Source of the DNA: Rhizobium sp. L43 | Lineage (GTDB): Bacteria > Pseudomonadota > Alphaproteobacteria > Rhizobiales > Rhizobiaceae | DNA: 64,000 nt | Assembly (NCBI RefSeq): GCF_002531725.1 | Contig: NZ_NWSQ01000029.1 | Span: forward strand, 28,992 to 92,991 | Direction: 5' to 3' | In this document: one piece after another, positions 32,363 to 41,676 of the stretch | How the letters are laid out: each line of letters begins with the position of its first letter | Numbering within the stretch: the stretch's first letter is position 1 | The notes under the pieces: generated by a model | Told to the model about the DNA's origin: nothing | The model's database searches: none | Seen by the model: the letters and a program-made list of their open reading frames with translations, nothing else | Made by a program: the position numbers and the translations under genes

Positions 32363-32455
32363 CGCACTCCGGCGGATGGCCATCCGCCGGAGTGCGGACG
32401 GCCGGGACCGCAGGCCCCTTGGCTTGAACCGGGGATGAGATTGGTCCGGCCGTCC
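32363..32455 (+). ncRNA. Candidate IS110 bridge-RNA region: palindrome plus stem with large loop
   Basis: A perfect 34-bp palindrome (half-site CGCACTCCGGCGGATGG) at 32363-32396 is followed directly by a 10-bp perfect stem (GGACGGCCGG at 32396 with CCGGCCGTCC at 32446) closing a loop of about 40 bases; ACC/GGT pairs can extend the stem past one bulged G. It lies in the left non-coding end, 70 bases before the transposase ATG, where IS110-group bridge RNAs are encoded. Transcription is not shown. Confidence 0.4.
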
Positions 32456-32528
32456 TCGCGTTTGTCCTGAACAGATGATGGGGAGCAAGTCCCGCATGCA
32501 AGGCAAGGTTTCGTTCCAAGAAGACGCG

Positions 32529-33467
32529 ATGCCGGTAGTTTATGCCGGTGTAGACGTGAGTAAAGAGTGGCTCGATGTTCATTTGCATCCGCTGGGCGAA
32601 AGCCGGCGGTTTAGCAATGACAAGACCGGCATCCGCCAGCTGAAACGGCTGCTGGCCAACCATCGGCCCAAAAGCATCGTGATGGAGGCAACCGGCAAGT
32701 TTCATCGCCCCGCCCATCGCTCGCTTTGGCTCGATGGCTTTGCCATCGCCGTGATCGATCCGCTGCGTGCGCGCATGTTTGCCCGCGCCTGCGGCTATCT
32801 CGCCAAGACCGACCGTCTCGATGCCCGTTTCCTGGCGCTCCTGGCCGAGAGCCTGCGCCCGCCGGCCAGCGCGCCGCCAAGTCCTCACATCGAGGCCTTG
32901 CAGGAGCTGGTCAATGCACGATCGGCCGCCAAATGCGACATCACCGCCCTGCAGAACCGCAGCAAGACGGCCACCACCGCCCTTCTGCGCAGCGAACTCA
33001 ACCGCCTTGTGCGTCGGCTGGAACAGCATGTCGAACGTCTCGACAAAGAGATCGAACGATGTGTCGGCGAGGATCCGCAGCTCTGCCGCAAGGCCGAGAT
33101 CCTCACCTCCATTCCCGGCATCGGCCGCGTCACGGCCCTGGCCTTGATGGCCGGCATGGACGAGTTGGGGACATGTTCGGGCAAGCAAGCCGCCATGCTG
33201 GCAGGGCTTGCCCCAATCGCTAACGACAGCGGTGCCCGAACCGGACGTCGCTCCATCCGCGCCGGCAGGCCAGCACCCCGGCGCGCGCTCTACATGGCCG
33301 CCTTGTCGGCCTGTCGATACAATCCCGCCCTTGCTCGTTTCGCAGACACGCTCAAAGCCGCAGGAAAACCAGCCAAGGTCATCCTTGTCGCCATCATGCG
33401 CAAGCTGCTCGTCTTGGCAAACTGCCTCCTAGCTCACGATCCCCTCTGGACCCCAAATCCGCCTTGA
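32529..33467 (+). CDS. IS110-family DEDD transposase
   Basis: A 312-residue recombinase. The N-terminal RuvC-like DEDD domain shows VYAGVDVSKEWLDVHL (first Asp), IVMEATG (Glu) and KTDRLDARFLALL (Asp pair). The C-terminal Tnp20 domain contains LTSIPGIGRVTALALMAG and a conserved Ser region (IANDSGARTG). Length and motifs are complete, so it appears intact. IS110 recombinases work with a bridge RNA encoded in the element. The ATG at 32529 is chosen because VVYAGVDVS follows at once; in-frame ATGs at 32475-32496 add no recognised sequence. Confidence 0.92.
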   Translation: MPVVYAGVDVSKEWLDVHLHPLGESRRFSNDKTGIRQLKRLLANHRPKSIVMEATGKFHRPAHRSLWLDGFAIAVIDPLRARMFARACGYLAKTDRLDARFLALLAESLRPPASAPPSPHIEALQELVNARSAAKCDITALQNRSKTATTALLRSELNRLVRRLEQHVERLDKEIERCVGEDPQLCRKAEILTSIPGIGRVTALALMAGMDELGTCSGKQAAMLAGLAPIANDSGARTGRRSIRAGRPAPRRALYMAALSACRYNPALARFADTLKAAGKPAKVILVAIMRKLLVLANCLLAHDPLWTPNPP

Positions 33468-33482
33468 CAACCAACACAGATT

Positions 33483-33575
33483 CTCATCCGGCTGCCGCCA
33501 CCTTCTCCCCGAGGGGAGAAGAGGAGCTGCCACGCCCTCTCCGTTCCCCGCCAGCCTCTCGCAGGGCACGTCCTG
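33483..33575. repeat. Truncated copy of the GGCTGCCGCCACCTTCTCCCC repeat family
   Basis: Begins CTCATCCGGCTGCCGCCACC as in the element at 23298-23470 but lacks that element's outer left end. The IS110 element abuts this truncated side. Confidence 0.65.
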
Positions 33576-33605
33576 GCGCGAACCGGACATACCGGCAGCA
33601 GCCGA

Positions 33606-34376
33606 CTACCCCTTCACCGCCACCATGAAAATCCTCGGAAACCTCAACAGCACCCGCCCATCCGACATCCTCGGATAGGCCTGCTCCACCCGCTTGAGAT
33701 AATCCGCCAGAAACGCCTCGCGATACTCCTCGCCGGCCTGGGCGAGATAGGGCATCAGCCCGGTTCCCTTCACCCATTCGACGATAGCAGCCGCATCCGC
33801 CATCGGGTGATTGTAGATGGTGTGCCAGATATCGACGCGCGAGGCTTTGGCGATCAGCCTGGAGTAATAGGCGGATGGCGCAGGCAGCCTCCGGCGGCGC
33901 ACGCTCTTTCCTTCGAAAGCAGTCCTCCACGGACCGGCATGCGCGGTCTCCTCCATTGCCAGATGCGAGGGTTCGCCGAGATTGTCGGGCATCTGCACGG
34001 CGAGCACGCCGCCTTCGGACAGTCCGTCCATCAGCCGGTCGAAAATGTCGAGATGGTCGGGCAGCCATTGGAAGACGGCATTGGCAAAGAGCAGGTCGGC
34101 GGGTTCCGCCGGCTGCCAGCTGCCGAGATCGGCCTCGACGAAATCAGTGCCCGGAAGCCGTTTGCGCGCCGCCGCCAGCATGTTCGTGTCGCTGTCGAGG
34201 CCGGAGACGCCTTCGGCCCCATAACGCTCGATGATGAGTTCGGTCGAATTGCCCGGCCCGCAGCCGAGGTCGACGGCGCGGCGGATGCTTTGCAGCGGCA
34301 CTTGCGCCAGAAGATCACGGGCCGGTCGTGTGCGTTCATCCTCGAATTTCACATATTGGCTGGCAGACCATGCCAT
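33606..34376 (-). CDS. tam: Trans-aconitate 2-methyltransferase
   Basis: A 256-residue class I SAM methyltransferase. The N-terminus WSASQYVKFEDERTRPARDLL is characteristic of Tam, followed by SAM motif I VDLGCGPGNSTELI, the acidic strand GLDSDTNMLA, and DLLFANAVFQWLPDH. It methylates trans-aconitate, a by-product that inhibits aconitase. AGGAG lies 9 bases before the ATG at 34376; the longer frame back to 34568 overlaps the neighbouring gene and carries no family sequence. Confidence 0.92.
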   Translation of the reverse strand: MAWSASQYVKFEDERTRPARDLLAQVPLQSIRRAVDLGCGPGNSTELIIERYGAEGVSGLDSDTNMLAAARKRLPGTDFVEADLGSWQPAEPADLLFANAVFQWLPDHLDIFDRLMDGLSEGGVLAVQMPDNLGEPSHLAMEETAHAGPWRTAFEGKSVRRRRLPAPSAYYSRLIAKASRVDIWHTIYNHPMADAAAIVEWVKGTGLMPYLAQAGEEYREAFLADYLKRVEQAYPRMSDGRVLLRFPRIFMVAVKG

Positions 34377-34497
34377 GGCGTTCACTCCTGCTGTCAGCCC
34401 ACATCCCATGTGGTGGAGGCGGATCTTGTCGATGTTGCGGCCGTCGAGCCTGACGATCTCGCAGCCGACGTTATCGGAAACAAAAGCATCCCGCCCG

Positions 34498-35799
34498 TCA
34501 CGCCGCAGACACGAGTATTTTGTCCACGCGCCTGCCGTCGAGATCGATGACTTCGAAGCGCCATCCATCTCTCGTAAAGCTCTCGCCCAGTTCCGGCAGA
34601 TGTTTCAACTCTTCCAGCACCAGGCCGGCCACGGTCTGATATTCGAGGTCGCCTTCGAGCTTGAGGTTCAAGAATTCGGCGAACTCGTCGATCGGCGTCC
34701 AGCCGGACACCAGGTACGAACCGTCGTCTCGGCGCGCGATGGCCTGTTCGTCGACAGGTCCCTCCTGGAGCGCCCCCATGATCGCTTCCAGAATGTCGCC
34801 TGATGAAACAATCCCCTCGAAATGGCCGTACTCGTCGAAAACCAGCACCATGTGAACCGGTGATTTCCGGATCGCTTCAATCACATTGATGGCGGTTGAG
34901 AGGTCGGAAACCACAGGAACGTCCTGCGTCAGAGCCTTGATATCGGCGCTGCCGTGTTCGGACATCGAATCGTAGAAGTCCTTGACCGGAAGGATGCCGA
35001 TCACCTCGTCCGAGCTGCCTTTGCGAACGGGCAGCCGAGACCGTTTCGTCCGGTGCAACTGGGTGCGGATTTCATCGAGGCTGTCGTCGATATCAATGAT
35101 TTCGACGTCTCGGCGGGGCGTCATCAGCGCGCGGGCGGTGCGGTCGGCCAGCCGCATCACACCTGAGATCATCGCCGACTCTTCGCTTTCGATAACGCCT
35201 GCCGACTGCGCCTCGGCCAGAACGGTCTTGATTTCTTCGTCGGAGACATTGTCGCCGCTTTTTCCCGTTTGGCCGAGGAGCTTGAGGACAAGATTTCCGG
35301 AGGCGTTCAGAAGCCAGACGAGGGGCAGCGCAATTTTTGACAGCACCGCCATAGCCGGCGCCACCTTGGCCGCAACCGCTTCGGGTTCTCTCAATGCGAT
35401 CTGCTTGGGAACAAGTTCGCCGATGATCAACGAAAGGTAGGTGATTGCCACGACGACCGAACCGACGCCAACGGCATCGGCGGCCGTCGACGACATCCCC
35501 TGGGCTTCCAGCCATCCGCTCAGGCGGCCCCCGAGCGTGGCCCCCGAAAAAGCGCCGGAGAGAACGCCGACCAGCGTGATGCCGATCTGCACCGTGGAGA
35601 GAAAGCGACCGGGGTGTTCGGCAAGTTTGATTGCTTGCGCTGCACCCTTGCTGCCATTGTCAGAGAGAACCTTCAGGCGGGCTGGCCGAGAAGACACGAC
35701 GGCCAGCTCCGACATGGCGAGCACACCATTCAGGATGGTGAGAAACGCCACAATTCCAATTTCCAGAAACACAGGGACCCTATTCGTTGAGGTTGTCAT
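34498..35799 (-). CDS. CNNM/CorC-type membrane protein with CBS domains (hemolysin-related family)
   Basis: A 433-residue protein. An N-terminal DUF21 domain with four membrane helices (IGIVAFLTILNGVLAMSELAVVSS, VQIGITLVGVLSGAFSG, VVVAITYLSLIIGELVPKQ) is followed by a pair of CBS domains (about 210-335, LMTPRRDVEIIDIDD) and a C-terminal CorC/HlyC domain. Members are linked to magnesium or cobalt efflux; the haemolysin label is historical. The ELVPKQIAL motif is conserved. tam starts about 120 bases downstream. Confidence 0.9.
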   Translation of the reverse strand: MTTSTNRVPVFLEIGIVAFLTILNGVLAMSELAVVSSRPARLKVLSDNGSKGAAQAIKLAEHPGRFLSTVQIGITLVGVLSGAFSGATLGGRLSGWLEAQGMSSTAADAVGVGSVVVAITYLSLIIGELVPKQIALREPEAVAAKVAPAMAVLSKIALPLVWLLNASGNLVLKLLGQTGKSGDNVSDEEIKTVLAEAQSAGVIESEESAMISGVMRLADRTARALMTPRRDVEIIDIDDSLDEIRTQLHRTKRSRLPVRKGSSDEVIGILPVKDFYDSMSEHGSADIKALTQDVPVVSDLSTAINVIEAIRKSPVHMVLVFDEYGHFEGIVSSGDILEAIMGALQEGPVDEQAIARRDDGSYLVSGWTPIDEFAEFLNLKLEGDLEYQTVAGLVLEELKHLPELGESFTRDGWRFEVIDLDGRRVDKILVSAA

Positions 35800-36411
35800 G
35801 CCGCATCCATGAGGCGACGCGGCGAGATATTCGAAGGGACGCTACTATAGACGCATCACCTGTCGTCTTTCTATCATCGTGTTACATCAGTGTAGGTTCC
35901 ATCCCGTTTTCAGAATTCGGTGAGTGGCAACCCTCGGCCCATGCGGAAGGGTCGAAATCCAGTCGAAAAACATCAATCAAAGGCGGTCGTCGTCATGACG
36001 AACCGCTCCTCTGAAGTGGAAGTTACAGGTCGCCTGTAGCGGGCCGGCGTGCGGCCGCCCGTCATTCTCGATGATGTGGAAAGCGGCTGCTCTCTGCGGG
36101 AGCCTGATGTGCCCAGGGCGAGGCCGAGGTCATTGCACCGTCTACAGTCGTCGCCAGCGTCTTCGGCCGGGAGATCCCGCTTGGAGCGGGCGGAGCTTGT
36201 ACTGGATGGGTCGCTGTCAGGCATGGGCCAATTTTGGCTGTGAAACGCTTCCGGCGCAAGAGGCGCCGGGCGAAAATCCGTATAGCGTCTTGATGTGACA
36301 GTTTCGACAATCGCGGCAACGCCGCATTCTGGTTCGGAATGTTAGGAGATTTTTTGCATTTCTGCGTGACGCCGAAACCGATCGAAATTTCGGCATCACG
36401 CTCTTGCCCCG
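35800..36411. other. 612-base region without a supported gene
   Basis: Short open frames exist on both strands but none has family character or a good start. Two structures are visible: TACAGG-TCG-CCTGTA at 36024-36038, and a strong hairpin at 36365-36400 listed as a terminator. The base composition is uneven, with an AT-rich part at 36290-36370. Confidence 0.5.
36365..36400 (-). terminator. Terminator-like hairpin downstream of cupin gene
   Basis: CGTGACGCCGAAA and TTTCGGCATCACG pair at 12 of 13 positions around a 10-base loop, 11 bases past the cupin stop on the minus strand. Confidence 0.5.
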
Positions 36412-36876
36412 TCAGGCCGCGAGGATGGTGATCCCGTAAGCATTGGCCGCCGCCGTCATCCGGGCGATGGTCTCAGCCGAAGGGCTGGCCTTCGGTGGCT
36501 CGGTCGTGCCTTCCGCTTCGATGAACTCGGCCATCTCCCGATCGACGACCGCGGAAAACACCGCGGGGACGGTGCCGCGGTTGGCATAGCCGTGCACCAC
36601 GAAGGGCGCGATGGTGACGATGTCGCCGGGCCTCGCCTCGATCTCTTCCGGGCCGCCATCGGTCAGGCGCCAGATCGTCAGGCTGCCCTCGAGGATGCGG
36701 AACACCTCAGGGCTCGCATGCGCATGTTTCGGCGTCCGGCTGCCGGGTGGTACGGTGACGTCGAAGATATTCAGCCAGGTTCCGCGGAGCCGCAGCTGCC
36801 GCTCGACCCGGTCGCCGAGGACGAAAAAGCGCTTTGCCTTATCGCTGCTATGCATTTTCACAAATGAGTTAGACAT
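36412..36876 (-). CDS. Cupin-domain protein
   Basis: A protein of about 154 residues forming a single cupin barrel. Motif 1 reads VPPGSRTPKHAHASPEVFRILEGSL and motif 2 RPGDIVTIAPFVVHGYAN, with two His and a Glu in motif 1 and a His in motif 2 available to bind a metal. The C-terminus is helical and Ala-rich (SAETIARMTAAANAYG). The function is unknown; possibilities include a small-molecule binding or dioxygenase-like role. A terminator-like hairpin follows. Confidence 0.85.
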   Translation of the reverse strand: MSNSFVKMHSSDKAKRFFVLGDRVERQLRLRGTWLNIFDVTVPPGSRTPKHAHASPEVFRILEGSLTIWRLTDGGPEEIEARPGDIVTIAPFVVHGYANRGTVPAVFSAVVDREMAEFIEAEGTTEPPKASPSAETIARMTAAANAYGITILAA

Positions 36877-36879
36877 CAT

Positions 36880-37294
36880 GTCTCTTTCTTCTTCTTACGG
36901 GCTTTTTCTTGCAGGCCCTTTCTTGCGGGCGCAGCCGTTAAACCTCTACGCCGGCTTTGACAACCGCCTTGTTGTCGGGATCACCATCGCCGAACGCCGG
37001 CAACACGGCGCGTTTCGGTCGCCGAAGCGATGAACGAACGGCTTCGTTGCCGAGAGTTCAGTGCAGTCCGCGCGCCTATGCATCACGAGCTGTCGGTGCG
37101 GATATCTGTACGGAACGTCGTTTTCGCAAGGCCCGATAATGCGGCACCAGCTATGCAGAAATGACGGAGGCCGGAGGGTTTCCGGCTCCATGCCTGTAAT
37201 ACCGCCGACACAGAAGGGGCGCATAGAACGCGGCGGCCGTTCTTGACCGTTCTTCCATTTTCACATTGATCATTCAAATTTATGGAGCGCATCC
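36880..37294. other. 415-base region without a supported gene
   Basis: No frame here has recognisable protein character, and I see no strong palindrome. The last 20 bases contain GGAG, the ribosome-binding site of the gene at 37295. Confidence 0.45.
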
Positions 37295-38102
37295 ATGTCT
37301 TCTCTTCCCGTCGTCGGCGCTGCCATGACGCTCGATGAAGTCGAGCTTCACCGCGACTGGCTGTTCGAAAAGCCCCGCGATCTCGAACTGCAGAGCTTCG
37401 CCGATGCCGAGGTTTTGAACGGCGACTGGGCGCCGCTCGCCAAACGTGCGCGCAGGCTTCTCGACGGTCATACCGGCCGCTTGGGCATTCACGGCCCGTT
37501 CTGGGGTTTTACCATCGCCTCGAAAGATCCCGATATCCGCGCCGTCGTCACAAGGCGACTGTTGCAGGGCCTCGATGTCTGCGCCGCCATCGGCGCGACG
37601 CAACAGCCCTTATAGCTCGTGGTCCTACAACAACCTCGACAACAATGACGGCGCCCGCGAGGAACTGGTCGAGCGCGTGCATCTGACGCTGCGCGACGCC
37701 ACCAGGCGGGCCGAGGATATCGGCTGCACCATGGTCCTCGAAAACATCGAAGATAAGGATCCGCATATCCGCGTGGCGCTGGCCGAAAGCTTCCATTCGC
37801 CCGCCGTCGCCGTCTCGATCGACACCGGCCACGCCCATTATGCCCATGGCTATACCGGCGCTCCCCCGGTCGACTATTACGTCAAGGCCGCCGGCAACCG
37901 CCTGCAGCACGTCCATCTGCAGGATGCCGACGGCTATGCCGATCGCCACTGGAGCCTCGGCGAAGGCTCGATCCACTGGCACGCCGTCTTTGCGGCTCTC
38001 GCCAAGCTCGACAGCAACCCGCGCCTGATCATCGAGATCAAGGACAAATCGAAGATCCCGGCCTCTGCCGCTTATCTCGCCTCGATCGGGGTGGCGGAAT
38101 AA
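37295..38102 (+). pseudogene. Sugar phosphate isomerase/epimerase (TIM barrel), frameshifted
   Basis: The first frame (37295 to the stop at 37615) reads MSSLPVVGAAMTLDEVELH to QGLDVCAAIGAT, then goes out of frame. A second frame picks up at about 37604 with NSPYSSWSYNNLDNNDG and continues to 38102 with ENIEDKDPHIRVAL, VSIDTGHAHYAHG, QHVHLQDADGYADRHW and GSIHWHAVF. Together they form one AP-endonuclease-2-like isomerase of about 265 residues. The break falls where the family has a short THMVxH-type strand, so about 10 bases seem to be missing. The metal-binding Glu, Asp and His residues lie after the break. It is nonfunctional as written, unless the break is a sequencing error. Confidence 0.8.
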
Positions 38103-38120
38103 GGCGGTTGTTATGTCCTC

Positions 38121-39164
<1,044 letters not shown>

Positions 39165-39410
39165 CGGCGTCTTCCTTACTGTCTATCGGCGTTGCCCTCA
39201 TCATCGCATGTGGCAGCCAGCCATTCCAATATTCCATCCCATCATTTTTGCTGATGCACCCATCGCTGAAGGCCGGCTCGCTGCGCACGAATATTGCGGC
39301 CCGCCGCCGTCCGCCGGCATTTTCTTGCTTCCATGTTTCAGCGCAGGATTTGTCCTTGACCCGGCTTGCCGCGGAGGTTTTTGCTTTGCCGGCTTTACAG
39401 GGAGGGCAGC

Positions 39411-40298
39411 ATGGCCGTCGATACATCACCACGTTCAACCACCTGGACTCATGTCGACGGGGAATGGCTCCCCGGCAATCCGCCGCTGATCGGGCCGACC
39501 TCGCATGCCATGTGGCTGGGCTCCACGGTCTTCGACGGCGCCCGCTGGTTCGACGGCATCGCACCCGATCTCGACCTGCATTGCCAGCGCATCAACCGCT
39601 CCGCACTTGCGATAGGCTTGAAGCCGGTAAAGACGGCGGAGGAGATTGCGACGCTCGCCTGGGAAGGCGTTGCGAAATTCGACGGCGCCACGCCGATCTA
39701 CATCAAGCCGATGTATTGGGGTGAACATGGCTCGCCCGGCAGCGTCGTGTCCGTCGATGCGGAATCGACCCGCTTTGCGCTCTGCCTGTTCGAGGCGCCG
39801 ATGGGCGGCCATGGCGGCACCAAGCTCACCGTCTCGCCCTATCGCCGCCCGTCGCCGGAAACCGCGATGACCGAGGCGAAGACCGGCTCGCTCTATCCGA
39901 ACAGCGGCCGGATGATCGCCGAGGCGCGCAGCCGCGGCTTCGACAATGCGCTGGTGCGTGACCTCAACGGCAATGTCGTCGAGACCGCCTCGTCGAATGT
40001 CTTCCTGGTGCGCGACGGCGTGGTGATGACGCCGGCCGCCAACCGCACTTTCCTTGCCGGCATCACCCGCGCCCGCGTCATCGACCTGCTGCGCAAGGCC
40101 GGTTTCGACGTCGTCGAAGCAACCCTTTCCGTCGAGGATTTCCTTGCCGCCGATGAAATCTTCACCACCGGCAACTACTCCAAAGTCGTCGGCGTCATCC
40201 GCCTCGACGACCGCAATCTCCAGGAAGGCCCGGTCACCCGCAAGGCGCTGGATCTCTACATGGACTGGGCTCACGGCAGGAGCGAGAGCGAGGAGTGA
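39411..40298 (+). CDS. Class IV aminotransferase (branched-chain aminotransferase-like)
   Basis: A 295-residue PLP enzyme of fold type IV. GSTVFDGARWFDG at the N-terminus matches the branched-chain family's FEG(I/L)RAY region, the PLP lysine lies in MTEAKTGSLYPNSG, and VVETASSNVFLVRDG and TFLAGITRARVIDL are the phosphate-binding segments. It probably acts on branched-chain or D-amino acids. GGGAGGG lies 5 bases before the ATG at 39411. Confidence 0.9.
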   Translation: MAVDTSPRSTTWTHVDGEWLPGNPPLIGPTSHAMWLGSTVFDGARWFDGIAPDLDLHCQRINRSALAIGLKPVKTAEEIATLAWEGVAKFDGATPIYIKPMYWGEHGSPGSVVSVDAESTRFALCLFEAPMGGHGGTKLTVSPYRRPSPETAMTEAKTGSLYPNSGRMIAEARSRGFDNALVRDLNGNVVETASSNVFLVRDGVVMTPAANRTFLAGITRARVIDLLRKAGFDVVEATLSVEDFLAADEIFTTGNYSKVVGVIRLDDRNLQEGPVTRKALDLYMDWAHGRSESEE

Positions 40299-40411
40299 GC
40301 AGCGGTTCGGCGCAGCCGAAGCAATCGATCCAGCGAATCGATTGCAGCTGCGAACGCCCGGAGCGCAAGCGTAGGGCCGGCGCGCTCCCCGGCAGGATCG
40401 AGATCCGCATC

Positions 40412-40581
40412 CACCCCCTCTGCCCTGCCGGGCATCTCCCCCACAAGGAGGGAGATTGGCTGGGCGCGGTGGCTTCCCTAAACAACTGGCCGTCACATGA
40501 ATCGTAAATTGAGGGCGAGGCATTGCTTCTTGCCGATCTCCCCCCTTGTGGGGGAGATGCCCGGCAGGGCAGAGGGGGGTG
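40412..40581. repeat. Palindromic intergenic repeat, left copy flanking the efflux locus
   Basis: Ends are inverted (CACCCCCTCTGCCCTGCCGG and CCGGCAGGGCAGAGGGGGGT). The core GAATCGTAAATTGAGGGC recurs in the opposite orientation at 45949-46152. The gap 40299-40635 holds nothing else convincing. Confidence 0.8.
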
Positions 40582-40635
40582 CCAGCCACACCCGAGCCCA
40601 TTCGAAAAAAAATGCGAGAGCGGGCCCCCGCACCC

Positions 40636-41538
40636 TCACGTCATCCACTTCCGATGCTCCGCAAATCTCTCCGCCAGGAGATCGATGAACAGCCGCACCT
40701 TGGTCGGCAGATGGCTGCGGTTGGGATAGACGGCGTTGATGTTGAACTCGATCGGCCGGTAGTCCGGCATGATCTTCACCAGCCGCCCTTCGGCGATGTC
40801 GTCGAACACCACGAAACTCGGCGCCAGGAAGATGCCCCGCCCGGTCAGCGTCAGGAAACGCAGCATCTCGGCGCTGTTGGAGACGACATTGCCGCTGATC
40901 TTGACGCTCTCCTTGTTGCCCTCGCCATCCTCGAAGCGCCATTCGTCGCCATAGGGGTAATAGGCATATTGCAGGCAATTGTGATCGGCGACCTCGGCCG
41001 GCGTCTTCGGCATCGGATGGCTCTCGAAATAGGCTGGCGAGCAGACGAGCATATGGCGCCAGGGCGTCAGCTTGCGCGCGACGAGCGACGAATCCGGCGG
41101 CGGTACGGTGCGCATCACCAGATCGTAGCCATCCTCGATCATGTCGACCATCCGCTCGCCGACGCTGAAATCGAGTGAGATCGACGGATAGAGCTCCATA
41201 TATTCGCTGACGACAGGCAAGAGGAAACGCACGATGGCGCTGCTGGTATAGACCTTCAACGTGCCGCGCGGCGTCGAACTTAGCGCGCCCGCCGTCCGGT
41301 CCGCTTCTTCCAGCTCGGCGAGGATCTGCAAAGAGCGCTCATAGTAATATTTGCCGGTTTCGGTCAGGCTGACCTTGCGCGTCGTGCGGTTGAGCAGTCG
41401 CACGCCGAGCCGGTCCTCCAGCGATTGCACGTGATTGCCGACCATGGTGACGGACATGTTGAGCCGGCGCGCGGCCGCGGAAAAACCGCCGCATTCCACC
41501 ACCCGGCCAAAGACTGTGAGGCTTGTCAGCCGATCCAT
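40636..41538 (-). CDS. LysR-family transcriptional regulator
   Basis: A 300-residue protein. The N-terminal helix-turn-helix (LTVFGRVVECGGFSAAARRLNMSVTMVGNHVQSLEDRLGVRLLNRTTRKVSLTETG) is standard LysR, and the rest is the periplasmic-binding-like effector domain of the DsdC/CrgA type (GTLKVYTSSAIVRFLLPVV, YDLVMRTVPPPDSSLVARKL). It is divergent from the EmrA-like gene, with about 138 bases between them, and is the likely controller of the pump operon. The inducer is unknown. Confidence 0.92.
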   Translation of the reverse strand: MDRLTSLTVFGRVVECGGFSAAARRLNMSVTMVGNHVQSLEDRLGVRLLNRTTRKVSLTETGKYYYERSLQILAELEEADRTAGALSSTPRGTLKVYTSSAIVRFLLPVVSEYMELYPSISLDFSVGERMVDMIEDGYDLVMRTVPPPDSSLVARKLTPWRHMLVCSPAYFESHPMPKTPAEVADHNCLQYAYYPYGDEWRFEDGEGNKESVKISGNVVSNSAEMLRFLTLTGRGIFLAPSFVVFDDIAEGRLVKIMPDYRPIEFNINAVYPNRSHLPTKVRLFIDLLAERFAEHRKWMT

Positions 41539-41676
41539 ATTGCCCTCGGATTATCCGCTGAGAGTTGATGATCCTTCCCGATTTAAGCAGATTATCAAAA
41601 TAAATGTCAGGGTGCATTTTCCGTCTCATCGAACAGGGCCTCTCACAGAGGAGGCCAACGCTGAAGGAGAATGACG

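Larger units (their letters stand above)
32340..33482 (+). mobile_element. IS110-family insertion sequence (approximate limits)
   Basis: Consists of a structured left non-coding end, one DEDD transposase gene (32529-33467) and a very short right end that runs directly into a truncated copy of the repeat family at 33483. No terminal inverted repeats were found, as expected for the family. The exact ends were inferred from context and could be off by tens of bases. Confidence 0.6.

Noticed and set aside
35973..36224. 83-codon minus-strand frame in the 35800-36411 gap
   Set aside because: Ser/Arg-rich, no ribosome-binding site, no recognisable fold.
36946..37224. 92-codon minus-strand frame in the 36880-37294 gap
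   Set aside because: No family character or initiation signal.
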